Shown: positions 13,301 through 26,290 of the stretch, in pieces
Layout: the number at the start of each line of letters is the position of its first letter
Numbering within the stretch: position 1 is the first letter of the stretch
From: Nipponacmea schrenckii
Taxonomy: Eukaryota > Mollusca > Gastropoda > Lottiidae
NCBI GenBank assembly: GCA_030562195.1
Contig: CM060199.1
Span: forward strand, 28,850,338-28,914,337
Length of the DNA: 64,000 nucleotides
Reading direction: 5' to 3'
Program-made: the position numbers and the translations under genes
The notes under the pieces: generated by a model
What the model saw: only the letters and a program-made list of their open reading frames with translations
Told to the model about the DNA's origin: nothing
The model's database searches: none

Positions 13301-13779
13301 AGATGTTCTTCAACTACTCTCATTTTCATCAGTATGCTTTCAAATGTCTGGTTTCCTGCTGACAATCGACTGCAAATATAAGAAAGATGTTTCAGATAAA
13401 ACTGTAATTGAAATGTATGTTTCTGAGTTCGTGATGTCATAACCATTCAGTATTCCGCCTACGTATAAAAGAGTTCGGTGAAAGATTACCAATCTAGCGC
13501 TTGTTATATATTTTACTTTGCCTTTTTTTTGTCGAGAATATTCGTGATTTGATTTGTGGTGACTAAATGGCAACGTATATGCCAACAGAAACTTGGGTGT
13601 TAAAAAATTTGACGTTCCCTCTACTTTTTGTTGTAAAGCAGTAATTTGCCATTCCCAAATACAATTTCATGTGAGCAAACAAGCCCATAAAAAAAACTTT
13701 TCCCCAAAACGCACTATAGGTCTTTATATCAATAAAACATTTTGATCTTTTACATGCATCTAGAGGAAACTAAAGCAAG
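10301..13779. other. Intergenic, no supported gene
   Basis: AT-rich unique sequence with only short, isolated open frames. The one worth noting is on + at 12839-13021, a 60-codon frame with a hydrophobic N-terminus and basic clusters (see findings). No tRNA, rRNA or transposon ORF was recognised. Confidence 0.5.
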
Positions 13780-15340
13780 GTTTAACGTTTTCCTCGATAT
13801 TGAACAAGACGATTTTTAAAATTTCCAGGATAAATACAAGACGATATTAAAGTTTCCCCAGATAATTACAAGTCGAGCTTAAAGTGTTTCTACGACCAAT
13901 CCAAGAGGAGTTTGAGTTAAGTATTCTACGATAAAAACAAGACAACATTAAAGTTTTCCTTGATTTTACAAGGCAAGTATAAAATTTCATGATAAACACA
14001 AGACGAATTAAAAGTTTTCAACGATAAAGACATGACGAGTTAAGTATAAAATTCCATGATAAACACAAGGCGAGTTAAAAGTTTTCAACGATAAAGACAT
14101 GACGAGTTAAGTATAAAATTCCATGATAAACACAAGACGAGTTAAAAGTTTTCAACGATAAAGATATGACGAGTTTAGGTTTTCCACGATAAATACATGA
14201 CAAATTAAAAGTTTTCCATGATGAATACAAGTTGTGTTTAGAGGTTACCATGATAACTAAAGACGTGTTTACAGTTTTCCGTGATGAATACAAGATGTGT
14301 TTAGAGGTTACCATGATAACTAAAGATGTGTTTAAAGTTTTCCATGGTGAATACAAGATGTGTTTAGAGGTTACCATGATAACTAAAGATGTGTTTAAAG
14401 TTTTCCATGATGAATACAAGATGTGTTTAGAGGTTACCATGATAACTAAAGACGTGTTTAAAGTTTGCCATGATGAATACAAGATGTGTTTAGAGGTTAC
14501 CATGATAACTAAAGATGTGTTTAAAGTTTTCCATGATGAATACAAGATGTGTTTAGAGGTTACCATGATAACTAGAGACGTGTTTACAGTTTTCCGTGAT
14601 GAATACAAGATGTGTTTAGAGGTTACCATGATAACTAAAGATGTGTTTAAAGTTTTCCATGATGAATACAAGATGTGTTTAGAGGTTACCATGATAACTA
14701 AAGACGTGATTAGAGTTTTCCATGATGAATACAAGATGTGTTTAGAGGTTATCATGATAACTAAAGATGTGTTTAGAGGTTACCATGATAACTAAAGACG
14801 TGTTTACAGTTTTCCATGAGGAATACAAGATGTGTTTAGATGTTACCATGACAACTAAAGACGTGATTAAAGTTTTCCATGATGAATACAAGATGTGTTT
14901 AGAGGTTACCATGATAACTAAAGATGTGTTTACAGTTTTCCATTATGAATACAAGATGTGTTTAGAGGTTACCATGATAACTAAAGACGTGTTTACGGTT
15001 TTTCATTATTACAAGATGTGTTTAGTGGTTACCATGATAAGTACAGGCGTATTTAGAATTTTCTATGATGAATTCAAGATGTGTTTAGAGGTTACCACGA
15101 TAAGTACAGACGTGTTTACAGTTTTCCATGATGAATACAAGATGTGTTTAGAGGTTACCATGATAACTACAGACGTGTTTACAGTTTACCATGATAAATA
15201 CAAGACAAGTTTTTAGTTGTCAACAATAATACAGAATAGTTGAGAGTTTTCCATGATAAATGCAACACGAGTGTCAAGTTTTCCATGATGAATACAAGAC
15301 GTGTGTAAATTTTTCCATGATAAATACAAACTCATAGCAA
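13780..15340. repeat. 63-bp minisatellite, open on both strands
   Basis: The core at 14200-15205 contains about 16 units of a 63-bp repeat (gttttccatgatgaata, then caagatgtgtttagaggtta, then ccatgataactaaagatg, then tgttta). More diverged, shorter units begin near 13780 and trail to about 15340. Since 63 is a multiple of 3 and the unit has no stop in two frames, long open frames exist on + (period KMCLEVTMITKDVF..) and on - (period TSLVIMVTSKHILYSS). Neither shows a signal peptide or splice context, so I call the array non-coding. Confidence 0.9.
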
Positions 15341-16560
15341 CTCTGTAAACAATATTGCCTCACTGATAATAATTGGTATGGAATTGAAATCCACGAGAAG
15401 CCCCGCAGCATCAATAAAATAACGGTATTTGATGGCCACATTCTCAGCAATTAACCATATCCTACATGTTGAATAAGCCGCATAAAGCTACTAGTATTAT
15501 TTACAATTACAATTTCTGCTTCCAGGCACGCGCTCACGTGTTGTTAAGGAAACGAGATTATTTTCCCACAAGATTTCATTGAGAGATGACTGACTGTTAC
15601 GAGTCTGTAGAATCAATACTTTTCATTCAATATTCTCTTTTATTCACCAACTGCTTTAACTTAACTAGCTTTTTAATAGCTTACTGATACAGATCTAAAG
15701 GGAGAGCCAGTTCGACTTCCGAGAATTATTCATCAGTCTGAAACGTCTAATATTATCCGAATTTCACGTTTTGATGATATCATTGATGATATTGACAATA
15801 ACTTCAGTGACTTTAGTTTCCAATAATGCCCACGTCCCAAGTAGCCTACAGAGAGAGCCAGTGGACACAAAATATTCTTTTTTAAATATTATATATATTT
15901 CAAGACACTGCATTCGCTTCGTCTATTTACAATTGCAACAATACTTTAAGCCCATTGTATTTCAGTAGGGTCAAGCTCACGCAATAGATGACAAAACGTA
16001 TTTTTGTGTTTAAAAAAACTAAGTAATCCATGTTTCATATATGTGTATATTTAAGACAACTTTGTCACGACGCTCCTTTTGTTATTTAAACAAATTATTT
16101 AATTTGATGTAAAAGGCCTATGTTAAATAATTTGAACAGGTAGGCCTACTGAACACTTTTTAAATACCTTAGAGTTCCAAATTTCTTAAAATTGAGATCT
16201 TTAAAATGTTTCTTAAAATTTTTCTGAATGCAGCTGAATAGTACAAAATACAAGTATGTCCATTCCTGCATTTCTAACTAACATGAGTTTAGTTAATATA
16301 TTGTCCTGGTTTAAAAAGGACATTGGGTTGCATATTATACTGAAGAATTTTAGCTCACACTTTCAAGATAAATAGAAATACAGCTGTTTTGTTTATGTCA
16401 ACCTTTTTAGCTACGATACTTTTGGCTAAAGCTTTGAGATAAGTGCACATTTCTCTAGTTTTCGAGAAATAGTTTTTTTTTTTTAAATTTGAGCAGCAAT
16501 GAAAAAGTGTAGAAAAAAAAAATCCAACTTAACTTTAAAAATCAGAATGACCCTTTAAAC
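15341..16560. other. Intergenic, nothing recognised
   Basis: AT-rich unique sequence with no supported gene, RNA or repeat. Short homopolymer runs occur near 16470 and 16510. Confidence 0.45.
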
Positions 16561-16576
16561 TTAGTCATCCACTTGA

Positions 16577-17131
16577 ATGTGGGCTAATCGCCTTCTCTAC
16601 AACGGATACGCTAATTGCAATCAATATTTACTCGATACAGATTTGTTTATAAAGTCATTGTATGACCTTACAGACGGATATCATCAGGATATGGAGACAG
16701 CAATTAAAGCTGCATTCGTTATACCACTGTGGGTGGGAATAGACAGAGGTACAGTGTCCGGTCCGATATCTGGTCTGTGATTATCATTAGAAAATTGTAG
16801 AAGCGAATACACATGGAATATGGATCCGGACGGATCACTTCTATTTTTTTCTACAGAGTTTAAATATCGGAATCAACGTGCGTGCAAATCCCATAGCAGA
16901 CGTCATGTTCGTCATCAAAACAACACACCCCGACTTCCGATCGGCATCACTTACATTGGAAAACTGAGTCGAAGGTTTAATCTCGATCACTAGACAATTT
17001 AGAGTAAAGATCAACCCACTCCCTTGTGATTGTCTTGAAAATCTGAATATACAAATAGTTGTGCTCCAGGGAAACTTCATTGTCTATTCTGGCTCGCCAT
17101 TCTATTCTTCTTACAACCTAGTGCCACGATG
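16577..17131 (+). pseudogene. Possible decayed gene of unknown family
   Basis: Two neighbouring stretches on + read like protein. The first, 16577-16780, includes DGYHQDMETAIKAAFVIPLW. The second follows a good acceptor (ttttttctacag at about 16847-16858): it starts SLNIGINVRANPIADVMF, is interrupted by an in-frame TGA near 16968, then continues in the same frame (VEGLISITRQFRVKINPL..) to a stop near 17131. The first block's best donor (phase 1, before gtacag) does not match the open frame of the second block. Continuation of one frame across a stop suggests a pseudogene; chance, or two unrelated fragments, cannot be excluded. I do not recognise the family. Confidence 0.3.
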
Positions 17132-17460
17132 ACCAGATTATTATTCAAATCAAATAAAAGTCCTCCATTGAATTTGTTGATCAATGGCACAATGATCAAT
17201 AGTGTCCAAAAACTATTGCATGATTATATAGATATGGCATGCTAAATAATAACACAATGCGATTTCTAGTTATATACCACAGTCTAATTGAAATTGATTG
17301 AGGCAGTTTCAGATATGGAGACTGTATAGATACATGCGATTTGAACGGAAATTAAATTTTCTAATTCCCTCAACTTTCTACTATTGAACTATTGAAGACC
17401 TTTGCATTGGAAGAATTTTAAGTCATTATAATACGTATTTCTTATAACTGAATTTTAGGG

Positions 17461-17474
17461 GCCTTCGCGAAGGC
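17461..17474. other. GC-rich 14-bp perfect palindrome
   Basis: gccttcgcgaaggc is its own reverse complement and stands out in a strongly AT-rich background. It could be a protein-binding site or chance; no gene start is adjacent. Confidence 0.4.
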
Positions 17475-17754
17475 GAATACATGTATGTACTCATCTGGTA
17501 TCTGCAAATATAACCACCAATAACTGTGGGGTCGCTGAACTACAGATTTACTGATGGTGTACAGCAAGTCAAGCACAGTTCCAGTGGCTATGATAAAATA
17601 GCGTACACAATTCTTAATCAGTGTAGATTGTCATCGTCTGGCAAGTTTTAATAAAATATCTTCCACATCACATCATCTAATTAGTTCTCTATCACAGTGA
17701 CGAGACATTGGATCTTCTACGTGATTGACTCAGTTCATCCACAAAATAAACATA

Positions 17755-18080
17755 TTTCACAAAGGTCAGTTTGGATTTCAGAACCTTCACTTTAGGTTCA
17801 TCGATTTTCCACACAAAAAGTTTAATATTAATTTTAATTCTTTCATTTATTCATTCATTCATTCTTTCATTTATAGATATAAACTTATTTTCAGACAGAT
17901 AATTTTGGATTTTAGAACCTTCACTTTAGGTTCATCGATTTTCTACAAAAATGTATTCCTACACTTATTCATTTGATCATTCATTCTTTCTTTATATTTT
18001 TCATATACACATCTTTCAGTCAGGTTGGCATTCAGAACCATCGATTAAGTTTCATCGATTTTATAGACATCTCCATTGGT
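17755..18080. repeat. ~130-bp repeat, about 2.5 copies, with tcat-rich spacers
   Basis: Copies around 17763, 17893 and 18018 share tttggatt.tagaaccttc followed by actttaggttcatcgatttt. They are separated by runs of ttcattcattcattc. The third copy is diverged. No coding function is supported. Confidence 0.65.
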
Positions 18081-19189
18081 TCACAAAATTAATGTGAATC
18101 TATATTCTTTCATTCATTAAACCAGTGTTCATTAACTCATTCATTCATTCATTTATTCAGTCATCTTGACCTTTCTAATCATTACTTCAGGAGGTAAATG
18201 GGTAAAAATAACCCGACAAAATCAAGATGGTTTAGTCAGGACCAGATTTCAGATGGCATTCTTTGTTATTCTTGTAAAACATAATTCTTTGTTTTTTCTT
18301 TTCTTTCTTGTATCTTCTTCTCATTCTTAAGGTTGATAAAGAGGGGTAATATCATGCTGTATTTACAAGGAAAGAATATTCAGGATAGTGTTTTTATGTT
18401 ATCAAAATTTAAAACTTCCTCGGCATAATATACTAGTACTACATTTCCAATAACCCGTTATCAAGCCCGATTAAATCAGAAAGATATCACTATCAGTACC
18501 TCAATTTATCACGTGGTAGATGAAAATCGATTCTTAATTCTCGACACGGAAGATTTGTATCAGATGATTGTCCATCCTGTAATATATTTGTTCAAATTGA
18601 CATTTGTCCGATCTATTTGTGTCTTTTAACGGTAAATCTCTTGATAATAGCGTGATTCACCGGATTTTCTTCGTCTCTTAACCACTAATGATCGATGATT
18701 TTGTTTATATCAGATATAGTGATATATTCAAATTGTAGCTGTTTTAAAAATAAGTCAGTACATCGCTGAGGGAAATGAATATATCGAAATTCAGTTTTCT
18801 TATAAATGTTAACAGTTAGATTATTACCCGAATACTAAGTATATTGTTGGACTCAATGCTTGTTGAAAATCTAAAATATAACACAGTAAGGTTACAAATG
18901 GTTCTCAAACAAACAATTACTGCGATTGGACGCCATAACTAATATTTTGAACAGTTCGTGTTATGTAGAAAATTTAAGGTAGCGGTATATTGTCCATTTC
19001 AGATGTACTACACTACTAATTAATGCATATTAGAATAAATGAAATAAACTTTTCAAGTGCTCTGAAGTAAATACACCCGTGTACTTAAGTGACATTTCCT
19101 AAATAGAGCTATTATCACACTGTTATAAATATTTAAGTGGTTTTACTTATGTTGCAATACTTGCCAGTGATTATATTTGACGTAAATCT
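18081..19189. other. Intergenic, nothing recognised
   Basis: AT-rich unique sequence with further ttcattcattcattc runs near 18130. No gene or RNA supported. Confidence 0.4.
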
Positions 19190-19690
19190 AAATATATCAA
19201 CCTCTGACAATCGTTGCTCGTATCCTTAATCTAAATCCAAATATATCCGACCCAATTAGAACAAGCGTTGCTCGTATCTTTAATCTAAATCCAAATATAT
19301 CGGACTCAACGTAAGACAATCGTTGCTCGTATCTTTAATCTAAATCTAAATATATCGGACTCAACGTAGAACAATCGTTGCTCGTATCTTGAATCTAAAT
19401 CCAAATATATCGGACTCAACGTAGAACAATCGTTGCTCGTATCTTTAATCGAAATCTAAATATATCAGACTCAACGTAGAACAACCGTTGCTCGTATCTT
19501 CAATCTTAATCTAAACATATCGGACTCAACGTAAACAAACGTTGCTCGTATCTTCAATCTTAATCTAAACATATCGGACTCAACGTAAGACAAACGTTGC
19601 TCGTATCTTCAATCTTAATCTAAACATATCGGACTCAACGTAAGACAAACGTTGCTCGTATCTTTAATTTAAATCTAAATATATCTTAAA
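19190..19690. repeat. ~55-bp minisatellite
   Basis: About nine copies with consensus cgttgctcgtatctttaatc, then taaatctaaatatatcgg, then actcaacgtaagacaat. Phase markers cgttgctcg recur at about 19212, 19266, 19321, 19376 and 19431. Later copies share the variant caatcttaatctaaacat, indicating local homogenisation. Confidence 0.9.
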
Positions 19691-22659
19691 GGTTATCAGT
19701 TATGTGTTTCGACGTAAGATGAGCTTGTAGTCGAGAACATATGATCACCAAAACTCTAGACTGCTTTTCAGTATATGATCAGTATTATTTGCCGTTGTTT
19801 TGGCCTCGGCTTTGGAACATGTAGATTTACATCAGTTGTGAACAGGGTTGCATGTTCAAGAAAAGGGTGCTACATAGGCCTATACGTTTTGGTGTGACAT
19901 GATTAAAAATGTTTGTGGTAGACAAAAGACCGTTCTCTTTTTCAGTAAACAATCTAGACCTTAACTGATCGTTAGTATTGCACCACTAAGGACACCATTA
20001 TGACCTACTGAGTTCCTGAGATTGTTAACTGAATTGTGAACAAAAGAGAAAGATATAGTTAATTAGGTTAGGACGATTCTTGGCGTAGGTCGTCTTATTT
20101 CTTTATTCTAGGAAATTGTTCAAATACTTATACAGTGTCTGGCTTCCTTCAGCTTGATTTCTGTGTCATAACTGTGGAGCTAAATCGAGAACGTTGCGTG
20201 TCAACGATCGAAGAAAGGGCTTTCAATCTTGAGTTTGAAACTTGCGTGAGTTAGAAGTTCTCTAGTTCCTGGCTCTTACAGTTTTTACACCCTTATAGTT
20301 CATATTCAAAGCCTGGTCCCTATATCATCTGGTTCCCTTCGATCGATCCAAAGATTCAGTTCCATATATTTCAATGAATGATTAATAGTGAGAAAGGGCA
20401 AATAAATTTGGCAGGATCGACCTACTGATAAGATTGTCCAAAACCTTTTAAAATGTTTCTACCAGAAGAAAGACGAAGTTTAAACGGAGTATTTACCATT
20501 AGCGGAATACGTGAGTAAAATGGAAAAAAAATGTAACACGCAAAACTCAAATTGGTTCATTCCATAACGACAGACTTCAAGGACACTATCTAAGAAAAAT
20601 ATATTTTCTGAACATTTTTTATGAATAACTACTTTTGATCATGATGAGATGTATTCTCCGAACCAGTCTTACATTGATCTCATCTGACAATTAAAATAAA
20701 GCATAAACCTCGTTGAAATTCCAATATGGCTGACCCACGGACAATAAGAATAATTTTTCTTCAGAATTATTTAAATTTCATTTGCCATGTTCATATTTTT
20801 TCACTCCTTTTAATTCCATAATGGCCGACCTCAAGTACAGGAAATTCCTTTTTTTGAATATTAATGATTAAAACCAAGGCCAGACAGCCATCCTTTCATT
20901 GTTACTCTTGCAATTTTGTTTGGCAATAGATGCTGGTAATATTAAACAAAAGATCTCAAGTAAGAAAATGAAGACTACAATATTTGCCCTGAAGGTGTTA
21001 TTATGCTATTGTCTGGCGTATTAAGAAAGTTTCAAAGCTTATTCAAACATCAAGGCTATTAGAGAAATTTTGAAGCGAATATTGAGATTGTGTTATGTCA
21101 GTGTTAAATAACGTGTACTCGTCTGGTACCACTTATACATTTGAACTGAAAGACGTTTTAAGCCAGAAGGAGGTAGTAAATAATACATATCTAGGCTTCC
21201 TGTTTGAACTTTGTGAACTAATGGAAAGTGTCAACGTCAAACGCCTGTGTCAAAATAGGCCTTGCCCCTTGTGTGTCAGGGAGCGCTTCCGTCCGATTCC
21301 CTGACGGAGTAATCCAATATATAATTTACATTTAAAGTTTGTAAATGATTTCTTTGAAATCAAATCACTTTCTTGTGAAAAGACTGGGATTTTCAACGCA
21401 TAATCATCATATCAGGTTAAGGTCCGATCTGCTTCACTGACAAAGTTAATAAATTCAACCGACGTAACTTGAACATTTTATGCTGAATGGTGAACAAAAG
21501 GATATGGAGCAAACAAAATGGCTGAAGAGATTGACTTCCAACATGCCATTCCTTACCAGGACCACACTTGGTTTGGTTCTAAACTGCAGCATCCTGTCTT
21601 TATCTGTAAGAATATGTCATCTTAACTTAATAAAGAATTGAATGGAACAAGAGAAACGTCTTGTGTTAGAAATAAGTACAGTTTAAGTCTTGATCCGAGT
21701 GTCTGTGTGAAAATTAAATCATCTTTACTCTTTGCTACATACAAATTTTGAAACCGGTTTATTTCAGAATTTATAATCTGTATTTTTATGCTGTGAACTC
21801 GAAAAACGAAAGCAACACGAGAGCTGAGGAAGCTTCGGATAATTTGCGCATTGCGATGCGATGATTGGAATTTTCGGATATTTGCTTTCCCAAGTAACCG
21901 TAATGCACCATATACTTTTGAACCAACTACTAAATTTTATACTCACACTAAATATCCTGGTAACAACAACAGTCATTTAATTTTTTGACCTTTGCAAATT
22001 GAACGTGTCAGTTTGTATGTCTTGTTTCCTATAACACCCAATTTCAAACGAAACCAATTTTCAGTGACCTACTTAACACTGTTGAAACGTTGTATGAACA
22101 GAAATACCACATGCTCAACTTAGGAACACGTGCTTTTTTCTCTTCCAGTTAAAACTCCCTTCGGAATTAGTCATTCGTCATCCTGTCTAGAATGAATATA
22201 GGGGAAATTTCCCCAGACATAACTCGTCCAAGCTTAATTCGATATTCCAATAAAAACACCAAGTATCAGTCATCCAACCATTTCAATATTAAGCGGTTGA
22301 ACGGAATCCCCTAGCAACAGTTTGTGAATATTCAAAAAGGAATTATTTTTAAAGTGCCTTGATTATTAAAATGAAATTTGACAGCGAGAAATATTATTAG
22401 ATTCCCACAGCAAGAGTTTCTAAATATAAACACGAAAAAGAATCTCTTAATTAATGTTGATGTTTATGTAAAGAAGTTTTATGGATTCAAGTCGGTTATT
22501 AGTAATGTTATTGTTATATTGACAAGGCTAGTCGTATAATTGCATGAAGTATTCCGGAATATTATGACCATTAGTAACTGAATTCTCCTAGTTCTACTGT
22601 CACATTTATGACAGATAAACTTCACATAGATTTTCATCTCATACAAATTCATACAAACG
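19691..22659. other. Intergenic, no supported gene
   Basis: AT-rich unique sequence. A short phrase related to attccataatggccgacctc recurs diverged near 20560, 20720 and 20812, probably a dispersed repeat. Open frames at 21095-21304 (+) and 21764-21976 (-) lack domains and splice context. Confidence 0.4.
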
Positions 22660-25600
22660 TTTTTCACCCAGGATAACAATTTATACTTAGTGTCAGGCTT
22701 TTTCACCCTTGATAACTACTAATGCTTAGCAGTCAGGTTTTTTTCTTACTAGTTATACTCTACAGAGTAGGATTTGTACACCCCTGATAACTAGTTATAC
22801 TCTACAGAGTAGGATTTGTACACCCCTGATAACTAGTTATACTCTACAGAGTAGGATTTGTACACCCCTGATAACTAGTTATACTCTACAGAGTAGGATT
22901 TGTACACCCCTGATAACTAGTTATACTCTACAGAGTAGGATTTGTACACCCCTGATAACTAGTTATACTCTACAGAGTAGGATTTGTACACCCCTGATAA
23001 CTAGTTATACTCTACAGAGTAGGATTTGTACACCCCTGATAACTAGTTATACTCTACAGAGTAGGATTTGTACACCCCTGATAACTAGTTATACTCTACA
23101 GAGTAGGATTTGTACACCCCTGATAACTAGTTATACTCTACAGAGTAGGATTTGTACACCCCTGATAACTAGTTATACTCTACAGAGTAGGATTTGTACA
23201 CCCCTGATAACTAGTTATACTCTACAGAGTAGGATTTGTACACCCCTGATAACTAGTTATACTCTACAGAGTAGGATTTGTACACCCCTGATAACTAGTT
23301 ATACTCTACAGAGTAGGATTTGTACACCCCTGATAACTAGTTATACTCTACAGAGTAAGATTTGTACACCCCTGATAACTAGTTATACTCTACAGAGTAG
23401 GATTTGTACACCCCTGATAACTACTTATACTCTACAGAGTAGGATTTGTACACCCCTGATAACTAGTTATACTCTACAGAGTAGGATTTGTACACCCCTG
23501 ATAACTAGTTATACTCTACAGAGTAAGATTTGTACACCCCTGATAACTACTTATACTCTACAGAGTAGGATTTGTACACCCCTGATAACTAGTTATACTC
23601 TACAGAGTAGGATTTGTACACCCCTGATAACTAGTTATACTCTACAGAGTAGGATTTATACACCCCTGATAACTAGTTATACTCTACAGAGTAGGATTTG
23701 TACACCCCTGATAACTAGTTATACTCTACAGAGTAGGATTTATACACCCCTGATAACTAGTTATACTCTACAGAGTAGGATTTGTACACCCCTGATAACT
23801 ACTTATACTCTACAGAGTAGGATTTTACACCCCTGATAACTAGTTATACTCTACAGAGTAGGATTTTACACCCCTGATAACTAGTTATACTTACAGAGTA
23901 GGATTTGTACACCCCTGATAACTAGTTATACTCTACAGAGTAGGATTTTACACCCCTGATAACTAGTTATACTCTACAGAGTAGGATTTTACACCCCTGA
24001 TAACTAGTTATACTCTTCAGAGTAGGATTTGTACACCCATGATAACTAGTTATACTCTACAGAGTAGGATTTTACACCCCTGATAACTAGTTATACTCTA
24101 CAGAGTAAGATTTGTACACCCTGATAACTAGTTATACTCTACAGAGTAGGATTTGTACACCCCTGATAACTAGTTATACTCTACAGAGTAGGATTTGTAC
24201 ACCCCTGATAACTAGTTATACTCTACAGAGTAGGATTTGTACACCCCTGATAACTAGTTATACTCTACAGAGTAGATTTTACACCCCTGATAATAGTTAT
24301 CTTAAATAGTACAGTACTATTATACTCTACAGAGTAGGATTTGTACACCCATGATAACTAGTTATACTCTACAGAGTAGATTTTACACCCCTGATAACTA
24401 GTTATACTCTACAGAGTTAGATTTGTACACCCCTGATAACTATTATACTCTACAGAGTAGGATTTATACACCCCTGATAACTAGTTATACTCTACAGAGT
24501 AAGATTTGTACACCCCTGATAACTACTTATACTCTACAGAGTAGGATTTGTACACCCCTGATAACTAGTTATACTCTACAGAGTAGGATTTATACACCCC
24601 TGATAACTAGTTATACTTACAGAGTAGATTTGTACACCCCTGATAACTATTATACTCTACAGAGTAGGATTTTACACCCCTGATAACTAGTTATACTCTA
24701 CAGAGTAGGATTTGTACACCCCTGATAACTACTTATACTTACAGAGTAGGATTTGTACACCCCTGATAACTAGTTATACTCTACAGAGTAGGATTTATAC
24801 ACCCCTGATAACTAGATATACTTGACAGAGTAGGATTTGTACACCCCTGATAAATAGTTATACTCTACGGAGTAGGATTTGTACACTCTGATAACTAGTT
24901 ATACTCTACAGAGTAGGATTTGTACACCCCTGATAACTAGTTATACTCTACAGAGTAAGATTTGTACACCCCTGATAACTACTTATTACTTTTCTACAGA
25001 GTAGGATTTATACACCCCTGATAACTAGATATACTTGACAGAGTAGGATTTGTACACCCCGATAATAGTTATACTTAGAGTAATTTGTCATCTATAACGT
25101 TCTTACAGAGTAGGATTTGTACACCCCTGATAACTAGTTATACTCTACAGAGTAGGATTTATACACCCCTGATAACTAGTTATACTCTACAGAGTAAGAT
25201 TTGTACACCCCTGATAAATAGTTATACTTTACAGAGTAGGATTTGTACACCCCTGATAACTAGTTATACTCTACAGAGTAGGATTTGTACACCCCTGATA
25301 ACTAGTTATACTCTACAGAGTAAGATTTGTACACCCCTGATAACTACTTATACTCTACAGAGTAGGATTTGTACACCCCTGATAACTAGTTATACTCTAC
25401 AGAGTAGGATTTGTACACCCCTGATAACTAGTTATACTCTACAGAGTAGGATTTGTACACCCTGATAACTAGTTATACTCTACAGAGTAGGATTTGTACA
25501 CCCCTGATAACTAGTTATACTCTACAGAGTAGGATTTGTACACCCCTGATAACTAGTTATACTCTACAGAGTAGGATTTGTACACCCCTAATAACTAGTT

Positions 25601-26290
25601 ATACTCTACAGAGTAGGATTTGTACACCCCTGATAACTAGTTATACTCTACAGAGTAAGATTTGTACACCCCTGATAACTAGTTATACTCTACAGAGTAG
25701 GATTTGTACACCCTACTAGTTATACTTACAGTAAGATTTGTAACCCCTATAATAGTTATACTTTACAGAATCGGGATGTTTTTCCCATAAAAAAAGTTAT
25801 ATTTAAAACTAGTACATACTAGTTATACTTTACAGTCAGGACTTTTAACCCATGATAATTAACTATAAATTACAGAGCCAGGGTTTTTCACAAATAATAA
25901 TTAACTATAGATTACAGAGCCAGGGTTTTTCACCCATGATAAATTAACTATAGATAACAGAGTCAGGACTTTTAATCCATGATAACTAACAATAGATTAC
26001 AGAGCCAAGGTTTTTCATCCACGATAATTAACTATAGATTAGAGAGTCAGGCTTTTTCACCCATGATTATTAACTATAGATTACAGAGCCAGAGTTTTTC
26101 ACCCATGATAATTTACTATAGATCACAGAGCCAGGGTGTTTTCGCCCATGATAACTAACTATAGATTACAGAGCCAGGGTTTTTCACCCATAATAATTAG
26201 CTATACTAAACAGAGTCAGGTTCGCGCATGATAACTAGCTATACATTTCAGAGTCAGGATTTTTCACTCATAAGTAACTGTAGTTGCCTA
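22660..26290. repeat. 42-bp satellite-like array, ~3.6 kb
   Basis: About 85 copies of a 42-bp unit: tactctacagagtaggattt, then gtacacccctgataactagt, then ta. Copies at 22750-23810 are nearly identical. From about 23820 to 25790 they carry 1-3 nt indels and substitutions, and from about 25790 to 26290 they change to a strongly diverged 42-bp subtype (ttacagagccagggtttttc plus acccatgataattaac). Old units also lie at 22660-22750. The unit contains the palindrome aactagtt and the near-palindrome actctacagagt. Period 42 keeps frames open (LQSRICTPLITSYT), so apparent ORFs here are repeat artefacts. Confidence 0.97.

Noticed and set aside
24112..25719. Open frames of LQSRICTPLITSYT-type repeats on +
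   Set aside because: They are translations of the 42-bp array; the 14-codon period, repeated frame breaks and lack of a gene context show no coding selection.
22660..26290. CRISPR-like array of regular repeats
   Set aside because: Units are contiguous, without unique spacers, in a eukaryotic context; it is a minisatellite.
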